Notes under the pieces: model-generated
The model's database searches: none
The model's input: only the letters and a program-made list of their open reading frames with translations
What the model was told of the DNA's origin: nothing
Made by a program: the position numbers and the translations under genes
DNA from: Candidatus Izemoplasma sp.
GTDB lineage: Bacteria > Bacillota_I > Bacilli_A > Izemoplasmatales > Izemoplasmataceae
NCBI GenBank assembly: GCA_007123975.1
Contig: SLFZ01000018.1
Location: 1 to 11,071, forward strand
Reading direction: 5' to 3'
DNA length: 11,071 nt
In this document: positions 7,537-11,071 of the stretch, piece after piece
How the letters are laid out: the number at the start of each line of letters is the position of its first letter
Position numbering within the stretch: position 1 is the stretch's first letter

Positions 7537-8556
7537 ATGAAGAAACTTATTGTACTTTTCATGGCATTCACCATCGGGTTTGTCGCCATGGGTTGTGACG
7601 AAGTGGCAGATGAAACGCCCACAGAAACCCCAACAGAAACCCCGACGCCAACACCGACTCCGGAACTTCCGGATACCATCGGGATGACCGATCTGGACAA
7701 TTATTTGTTCAACCCCGAGTGGCAGTTCGTTGATTTGAGAAACTTCGACGACCAAATGAACGGCGGATGGATCCGCGGTTTTGAAATGATTCCCTTCTTC
7801 CAATACCTCGAGTATGAAAACATTCTCGTGCGCACGGATGGATGGGCTTTCGACGGTTCTCAAATCAAGGATGAGTCTGCCCTCCGTGAACTCTTCGACG
7901 AAGACCGCAACATCGTCCTCATCTGCGCCGCTGGTGTGCGCGCTGCATTTGTAAAAGAAGCGCTCGAGTACCTCGGCTACGAAAACGTCTGGAATGCCGG
8001 CGCCCTCGGTAACTACGTTGGCGAACACCGCGTCTTCGGCGACGGCAGTTTCGAAATCAACTTACCACCGCGCGCCCATGTCGATCCGCTTCCAGAAGTC
8101 ATCAACATGGCCAACCTCGACACGTTCATCGGCCGTCCTGGAACGAAATTCTTCGATTTCCGTGACGTTTATCCCGGTGAAAGTACACCGATGCTTGAAA
8201 TCGGCTGGATTGACGGATTCACCGTGATTCCTTACTTCGCGTTCCTCGTTGAAGAAGGCGTCTTGAACCATCCGGGCGGATTCAACCTCGACGAAATTGA
8301 CCTCGAAGACGTCATCAACGAAGAGTACATCTACGTGCTCGAAAACATCTTCGGCGACAAAGACACCGAACTGATTCTCATGTGCATGAGCGGTGCCCGC
8401 AGTGGCCTCATGAAAGCCGTTCTTGAAGAAATCGGCTACACCAATGTCTGGAACGCCGGTGGTTGGAACGCATACGAAGGACAACACAAAGTGCTTCCGT
8501 GGTGTGAAGGCGCTGCAGAAAACGGCGACAACGGCGACAACGGCGATTGCGAATAG
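7537..8556 (+). CDS. Tandem rhodanese-domain lipoprotein
   Basis: A 339-residue surface lipoprotein. The signal peptide ends in AMGC, with lipidated C20, and is followed by a Thr/Pro/Glu-rich tether (27-44). Two rhodanese-like domains follow, about 48-170 and 190-320. Each has the opening 'FVDLR' or 'FFDFR' strand (64-68, 205-209) and an active-site loop: CAAGVR with C130 and CMSGARS with C283. Both are followed by a near-identical 'NVWNAG' segment (150-155, 303-308). Many two-domain rhodaneses keep only one active cysteine; here both remain. Rhodaneses carry a persulfide on this cysteine and transfer sulfane sulfur. The tail ends in NGDNGD repeats with two further cysteines (C323, C338). AGGAGG at 7521-7526 supports the start. 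It lies 78 bp after the CcdA-like gene with no clear promoter between. Reduction of the persulfide by a CcdA-driven thioredoxin would be a sensible partner reaction, but that is inference. Confidence 0.85.
   Translation: MKKLIVLFMAFTIGFVAMGCDEVADETPTETPTETPTPTPTPELPDTIGMTDLDNYLFNPEWQFVDLRNFDDQMNGGWIRGFEMIPFFQYLEYENILVRTDGWAFDGSQIKDESALRELFDEDRNIVLICAAGVRAAFVKEALEYLGYENVWNAGALGNYVGEHRVFGDGSFEINLPPRAHVDPLPEVINMANLDTFIGRPGTKFFDFRDVYPGESTPMLEIGWIDGFTVIPYFAFLVEEGVLNHPGGFNLDEIDLEDVINEEYIYVLENIFGDKDTELILMCMSGARSGLMKAVLEEIGYTNVWNAGGWNAYEGQHKVLPWCEGAAENGDNGDNGDCE
7615..7668 (+). repeat. Thr/Pro/Glu tether repeat
   Basis: Eighteen codons encode a Thr-Pro/Glu-Thr-Pro linker just after the lipidated cysteine. 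At the DNA level the 12-mer ACAGAAACCCC(A/G) occurs twice in tandem (7621-7632, 7633-7644), followed by three degenerate Thr-Pro codon pairs. Such tracts can change length by slippage and act as flexible spacers between membrane and domain. Confidence 0.7.
8524..8547 (+). repeat. Short tandem repeat in the rhodanese C-terminus
   Basis: The 9-mer GGCGACAAC occurs twice (8524-8532, 8533-8541) and begins a third time (GGCGAT). It encodes Gly-Asp-Asn repeats just before the final Asp-Cys-Glu. It keeps frame and probably only varies tail length. Confidence 0.7.
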
Positions 8557-8608
8557 TCGCTGCAACATGACGTGACGTACACAAGACAACCAATCAGGAG
8601 ATGATTAC

Positions 8609-9274
8609 ATGAAACGTCTTATTATATTGATGCTATTTGTGGTCGGCATGTTCACCCTAGCGGCATGTGGTAACGGCACCGAAGACCCCACACCGACCCC
8701 GACACCAACCCCTACGCCTGTCGACGACCGTCCTTCGGACGCAATGATTACCTTGCTGAAGTTCCCTCACCTTGACGGATACGGCAACGAAGTTATGCGC
8801 GATTTGCCCATCTTATTTGAGTTCGAATTGCGTGACCGCGTCAGATACCAAGTGGCCTTCGTCTCATGCACATGCCGCGCTCCGCAAGTCAACTACTGGA
8901 GTGTCGCATACTTTGAGATCGACAAAAACACCGGCGAACTCTTGAAACTTACCTTTAGTGACGATGGCACCGGCAACTACACGGCAGGATTCTGGGGAGA
9001 CAGCGACCCGATACCCGGCACCGGGAAAACATATCGCGATCATTTTAAAGTCGATTTTATCCCGTGGCTCGTTGGTCAGACGCTTGATGATCTTGACGGC
9101 ATTAACATTTTCTACAACGATCCACCGCCGCAGTACATCGAGCATGCCAACACCAAGCTAATTGACGAAACTGACCTTATTGATGCATACACAGGAAGCA
9201 GCGTTACCACCCACACGCTCATCCGTGTGACCAAAGCGTTGTTAGAGTACCATCAAGAGAACTACATCGATTAA
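8609..9274 (+). CDS. Lipoprotein with CTC motif and FMN-attachment-like C-terminus
   Basis: A 221-residue lipoprotein. The signal peptide ends in LAAC (C20), followed by GNGTED and a Pro-Thr tether to about residue 37. The remaining 180 residues match no family I can name with certainty. Two features stand out. One is a Cys-Thr-Cys motif (C87, C89) in a strand-rich part, FVSCTCR...NYWSVAYFEI. The other is near the C-terminus: IDAYTGSSVTT (191-201), followed by an amphipathic helix. That is the layout of the last part of FMN-binding domains, where D-x-x-(S/T)-G-A-(T/S) receives covalent FMN; here Ala is replaced by Ser and the acceptor would be S198. AGGAG eight bases upstream supports the start. 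It lies 52 bp after the rhodanese gene, inside the operon. A redox or flavin role is plausible from motif and neighbours but not proven. Confidence 0.75.
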   Translation: MKRLIILMLFVVGMFTLAACGNGTEDPTPTPTPTPTPVDDRPSDAMITLLKFPHLDGYGNEVMRDLPILFEFELRDRVRYQVAFVSCTCRAPQVNYWSVAYFEIDKNTGELLKLTFSDDGTGNYTAGFWGDSDPIPGTGKTYRDHFKVDFIPWLVGQTLDDLDGINIFYNDPPPQYIEHANTKLIDETDLIDAYTGSSVTTHTLIRVTKALLEYHQENYID

Positions 9275-9287
9275 CGCGAAACGGGAC

Positions 9288-9309
9288 GGGGCACCGATTG
9301 CGGTGCCCC
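9288..9309 (+). other. GC-rich intercistronic hairpin
   Basis: GGGGCACCG (9288-9296) and CGGTGCCCC (9301-9309) form a perfect 9-bp stem with an ATTG loop, between the CTC lipoprotein and the CHVC lipoprotein genes. No U-tract follows, so it is not a standard terminator. It more likely protects the upstream mRNA from 3' exonucleases or gives partial polarity. It ends 11 nt before the GGGAG ribosome binding site of the next gene. Confidence 0.65.
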
Positions 9310-9332
9310 CTTACCCTGCGGGAGACGATACG

Positions 9333-9755
9333 ATGCGGCACATGATACTCCTTATGCTGAGCTCGCTTTTTGCCTTTGCGCTTATGGCGTGTGGTGGACC
9401 CTCGGACAACGATACCCCCATCCAGCGCAGCTATGCCGACTTTGATCATATCGACCACTGGGACGATCTTGATCGGCTCGAAGGCGAAAAGTCGATTTTG
9501 TATTATTACTCACCGACCTGCCACGTCTGCATTGCGATGAAAGACGAGGTGCTCGGATTGTTGTGGGACCTTCGCGAGGATCGAGAAATCTACCTGGTCA
9601 ACGCGGGTTTTATGCATGAACAAGGCACACCACCGATGGAATCGGAGGCCGTGCCGGCGTTGATTATATTTCACGACGGCGTATTCACCGAACACATTCT
9701 TGGATCAACGCCCGTGCTGGACTACTTGGATAATGAACGTGATGCAACGGATTAA
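9333..9755 (+). CDS. Thioredoxin-like lipoprotein with CHVC active site
   Basis: A 140-residue lipoprotein. A short signal peptide ends in LMAC (C20), followed by an acidic spacer and a compact thioredoxin-like fold. The active site is YYSPTCHVC (C63, C66) at the end of a strand and start of a helix, as expected. AVPALIIFHDG (106-116) supplies the cis-proline (P108) and the next strand. It is shorter than a full thioredoxin plus signal would usually be, so the fold is minimal. The ATG at 9333 is preferred to the upstream in-frame GTG at 9303: GGGAG (9320-9324) is eight bases before the ATG, the GTG lies inside a hairpin, and only the ATG gives a clean signal peptide. It is probably a partner of the CcdA-like membrane protein, shuttling dithiol electrons at the cell surface to the rhodanese or flavin lipoproteins. 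The partner assignment is inferred from the operon. Confidence 0.85.
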   Translation: MRHMILLMLSSLFAFALMACGGPSDNDTPIQRSYADFDHIDHWDDLDRLEGEKSILYYYSPTCHVCIAMKDEVLGLLWDLREDREIYLVNAGFMHEQGTPPMESEAVPALIIFHDGVFTEHILGSTPVLDYLDNERDATD

Positions 9756-9780
9756 TAAACTTATACGGAGGAGATACATA

Positions 9781-10248
9781 ATGAAAAAACTGATTATGAT
9801 AATGATGTTTGCAATGGTAGGATTAGGGCTTGCCGCTTGCGGCAACGGCACCGAAGACCCTGCGCCGACCCCTACAGAGGATGGCGTCGACTACCCGGTT
9901 GAATACTTTGGCGCCACCGTCGTTTCAAGCAACGTCGACGGCAACACCGTCGTGCTCACCGTCGAAGGCGAAGGCTTCTACCCGATGACCGCCGAAGTGA
10001 CATTCACTGATGGTGTCATCACCGACTTCGTTGTCACCGACCACAGCGAGTCTTCTGCATGGGGTGGCGAACTAATCGAACGCGGCGACATGCAAAGCGC
10101 CATCATTGACGCCGAAGATGTCAGCGCAATCGACTTCAACGATTACGCAGAAGTTGACGCGGATTCCCGTGCGACTGCGACCGTCGAAGCGCTCTATGAT
10201 ATCGCACTTGGCGCCATTGAGCATTTTGAAGCCTACTACGCAGACTGA
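9781..10248 (+). CDS. FMN-binding-domain lipoprotein
   Basis: A 155-residue lipoprotein. The signal peptide ends in LAAC (C20) and is followed by GNGTED and a short Pro-Thr tether. Residues about 45-150 fit the FMN-bind family seen in NqrC, RnfG and Gram-positive surface flavoproteins: a GEGFYP-type start (63-68), strands ending DGVITDFVV (77-85), the H-S-E-S stretch (88-91) where the family often has H-x-E-T, and the C-terminal attachment motif DADSRAT (126-132). In the family a Thr in D-x-x-(S/T)-G-A-T receives FMN from the transferase ApbE; here T132 would be the acceptor, though Gly is replaced by Arg. GGAGGAG (9767-9773) is seven bases before the ATG, 25 bp after the previous gene. It is the last gene before the operon terminator. 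No ApbE-like gene is in the window, so attachment would need one encoded elsewhere. Probably the flavin end of the extracellular relay. Confidence 0.82.
   Translation: MKKLIMIMMFAMVGLGLAACGNGTEDPAPTPTEDGVDYPVEYFGATVVSSNVDGNTVVLTVEGEGFYPMTAEVTFTDGVITDFVVTDHSESSAWGGELIERGDMQSAIIDAEDVSAIDFNDYAEVDADSRATATVEALYDIALGAIEHFEAYYAD
9844..9860 (+). repeat. 17-nt direct repeat shared by two lipoprotein leaders
   Basis: AACGGCACCGAAGACCC occurs here and identically at 8672-8688, encoding the residues right after the lipidated cysteine (GNGTEDP) in the CTC lipoprotein and in the FMN-binding lipoprotein. The rest of the two genes differs. This suggests the secretion and tether segment was copied, or kept alike by recombination, in front of different domains. 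Confidence 0.75.
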
Positions 10249-10256
10249 TAACAACG

Positions 10257-10289
10257 GCATCCAAGCGTGGCGACAGCCACGCTTGATGC
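10257..10289 (+). other. Long 3'-UTR hairpin after the redox operon
   Basis: GCATC (10257-10261) and AAGCGTGGC (10263-10271) pair with GCCACGCTT (10276-10284) and GATGC (10285-10289). This makes a 14-bp stem with one bulged C and a GACA tetraloop, starting 9 nt after the stop of the FMN lipoprotein gene. No U-tract follows, so it is more likely an mRNA-stabilising structure than a terminator. A second GCATC at 10314-10318 could compete for GATGC. Confidence 0.65.
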
Positions 10290-10356
10290 ACCACTCACAG
10301 GAACCGACGAATCGCATCATATATAACTGAAACCATAGAATCAAAGTCCACAGCGG

Positions 10357-10378
10357 GCACGAAGGGGTTTTTTCGTGC
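10357..10378 (+). other. Second 3'-UTR hairpin
   Basis: GCACGAA (10357-10363) and TTCGTGC (10372-10378) form a 7-bp stem; the loop is GGGGTTTT. It precedes the main terminator. The T-rich part is in the loop, so it would not stop transcription well itself. Confidence 0.5.
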
Positions 10379-10407
10379 GTTTGCGTAAGGGCTTTTCTAA
10401 AAAACAT

Positions 10408-10436
10408 AAGACGCTGCTTTTTGCATCGTCTTTTTT
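10408..10436 (+). terminator. Rho-independent terminator of the redox lipoprotein operon
   Basis: AAGACG (10408-10413) pairs with CGTCTT (10427-10432), with an inner TGC/GCA stem (10415-10417, 10423-10425) separated by one C/T mismatch, and a T5 loop. The stem runs into TTTTTT (10431-10436). It is about 160 bp after the last gene of the operon and before the cyclophilin promoter. Confidence 0.75.
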
Positions 10437-10545
10437 GTTCAACATAAACGTGCTTTTGGACTTCAAACGTTGGATTCACAGCGATGGTTCATTTGCATCA
10501 CAAAGACATGTCTGACATAATCATGCTTTCTTTGTTCGGTGCATG

Positions 10546-10554
10546 TGCTATAAT
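10546..10554 (+). promoter_or_regulatory. Extended -10 promoter of the cyclophilin lipoprotein gene
   Basis: TGCTATAAT is a perfect extended -10 element. No good -35 hexamer exists at 16-18 bp. Transcription would start near 10561, leaving about 26 nt to the TTG start at 10587. A 10-bp palindrome, AGACATGTCT (10504-10513), lies about 36 bp upstream of the -10 and might bind a regulator. Confidence 0.6.
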
Positions 10555-10586
10555 CAAGTAAAACCATGAAGATGGAGGCCTCTGAC

Positions 10587-11071
10587 TTGATAAAGAAAGC
10601 ATCGATGATTGTTTTTGTGTTGATATTGGGGTTCATGGTCGCAGCATGCGATTCAGCCATGAATACTGAAGATAAGCCTTATCCCGTTGTGACGATGGAG
10701 ATTGAAGGCTTTGGAGTCATTGAGCTGGTGCTGTTCCCAGACGTGGCGCCAAACACCGTGCGAAACTTCGTGTCTTTGATTGAAAGCGGGTATTACGACG
10801 GGGTTGAATTTCACCGAGTGATTGAGGGCTTCATGATCCAAGGCGGTTGGGGTGATGCGCTATCTTGCCGCATTGAAGGTGAGTTCACCAACAACGGATT
10901 TGCCAACGATATAGCCCATGTCCGCGGTGTCATTTCGATGGCGCGCACCATGGACCCAAACTCGGCCACAGGGCAGTTTTTCATCGTCCATCAAACAAGC
11001 CCGCACCTCGATGGCAACTATGCCTCGTTTGGCATGATGACGAAGGGGTGGGATGTGCTCGATGCCATCGC
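10587..11071 (+). CDS. Cyclophilin-type peptidyl-prolyl isomerase lipoprotein (3' end beyond the window)
   Basis: The first 161 codons of a cyclophilin, which catalyses cis-trans isomerisation of prolyl bonds; here it is outside the membrane as a lipoprotein. The signal peptide ends in VAAC (C21). Cyclophilin hallmarks follow: APNTVRNFVSL (about 54-64), VEFHRVI with the catalytic-type Arg (R78), FMIQGG (82-87), GVISMAR (114-120), TGQFFI (128-133) and HLDGNYASFG (140-149). The start is most likely the TTG at 10587, because GGAGG (10574-10578) lies eight bases upstream and the product begins MIKKAS before the hydrophobic core. An in-frame ATG at 10566 lacks a ribosome binding site and would sit almost at the transcription start; the ATG at 10605 would lack the basic n-region. 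It probably helps fold proteins at the cell surface, and has its own promoter after the redox operon terminator. The end of the gene is cut off by the window edge. Confidence 0.9.
   Translation, partial: MIKKASMIVFVLILGFMVAACDSAMNTEDKPYPVVTMEIEGFGVIELVLFPDVAPNTVRNFVSLIESGYYDGVEFHRVIEGFMIQGGWGDALSCRIEGEFTNNGFANDIAHVRGVISMARTMDPNSATGQFFIVHQTSPHLDGNYASFGMMTKGWDVLDAI

Noticed and set aside
7480..8589. Long minus-strand reading frames (7480-8028 and 8062-8589)
   Set aside because: They lie opposite the tandem rhodanese gene, which has full domain, signal peptide and ribosome binding site support. They are antisense shadows of its codon use.
9303..9332. GTG start for the CHVC lipoprotein
   Set aside because: It sits inside the GC-rich hairpin, has no ribosome binding site and adds a Pro-rich stretch before the signal peptide.
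9700..9780. Longer form of the FMN-binding lipoprotein overlapping the CHVC gene
   Set aside because: The GGAGGAG site and the signal peptide both point to the ATG at 9781; the extra residues are the CHVC gene read in another frame.
1..11071. CRISPR array, insertion sequence ends or rRNA
   Set aside because: No regularly spaced direct repeats, no transposase reading frame with terminal inverted repeats, and no rRNA-like stretch was seen on either strand.

Overview
The window looks like a piece of a Bacillota chromosome, possibly from the Mollicutes-related lineages that keep the standard code (Izemoplasma, Haloplasma or Acholeplasma type). The evidence is: AGGAG-type ribosome binding sites close to every start, TATAAT promoters with Gram-positive spacing, U-tract terminators, many lipoproteins with an L/V-x-A/G-C lipobox followed by Pro/Thr-rich tethers, and no outer-membrane genes. 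TGA is a genuine stop (two genes end with it) and Trp is TGG, so this is not a code-4 mycoplasma. The taxonomic placement is an inference.

Left part (1-4800, minus strand). A two-gene operon encodes a very unusual McrB-type AAA+ protein with about 12 predicted membrane segments in front of its ATPase/GTPase domain, and, 2 bp downstream, a DUF2357-type partner with a C-terminal zinc-ribbon-like cysteine cluster. A U-tract terminator closes the operon on the left. A good promoter lies upstream, but the 10-bp perfect dyad plus U-tract just after its start point suggests attenuation, an operator, or a tiny RNA. The architecture recalls McrBC-like defence modules, but the function is unknown.

Middle (4821-6231). 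An ordinary NADPH-dependent aldo/keto reductase (minus strand) has its own extended -10 promoter. About 340 bp with no convincing gene separates it from the next operon.

Right part (6176-10436, plus strand). One near-perfect sigma-A promoter drives five genes ending at a U-tract terminator: (1) a membrane protein with an external thioredoxin/glutaredoxin-like CPSC domain fused to a CcdA/DsbD-type electron-transfer core; (2) a lipoprotein with two rhodanese domains, both keeping the active-site cysteine; (3) a lipoprotein with a CTC motif and a C-terminal stretch resembling a covalent-FMN site; (4) a small thioredoxin-like lipoprotein with CHVC; (5) an FMN-binding-domain lipoprotein with a flavinylation-like motif. 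Together they read as a cell-surface thiol, sulfur and flavin redox relay fed with electrons through the CcdA-like core. I consider this the best candidate for an undescribed system in the window. A cyclophilin-type peptidyl-prolyl isomerase lipoprotein with its own promoter and a TTG start runs off the right edge.
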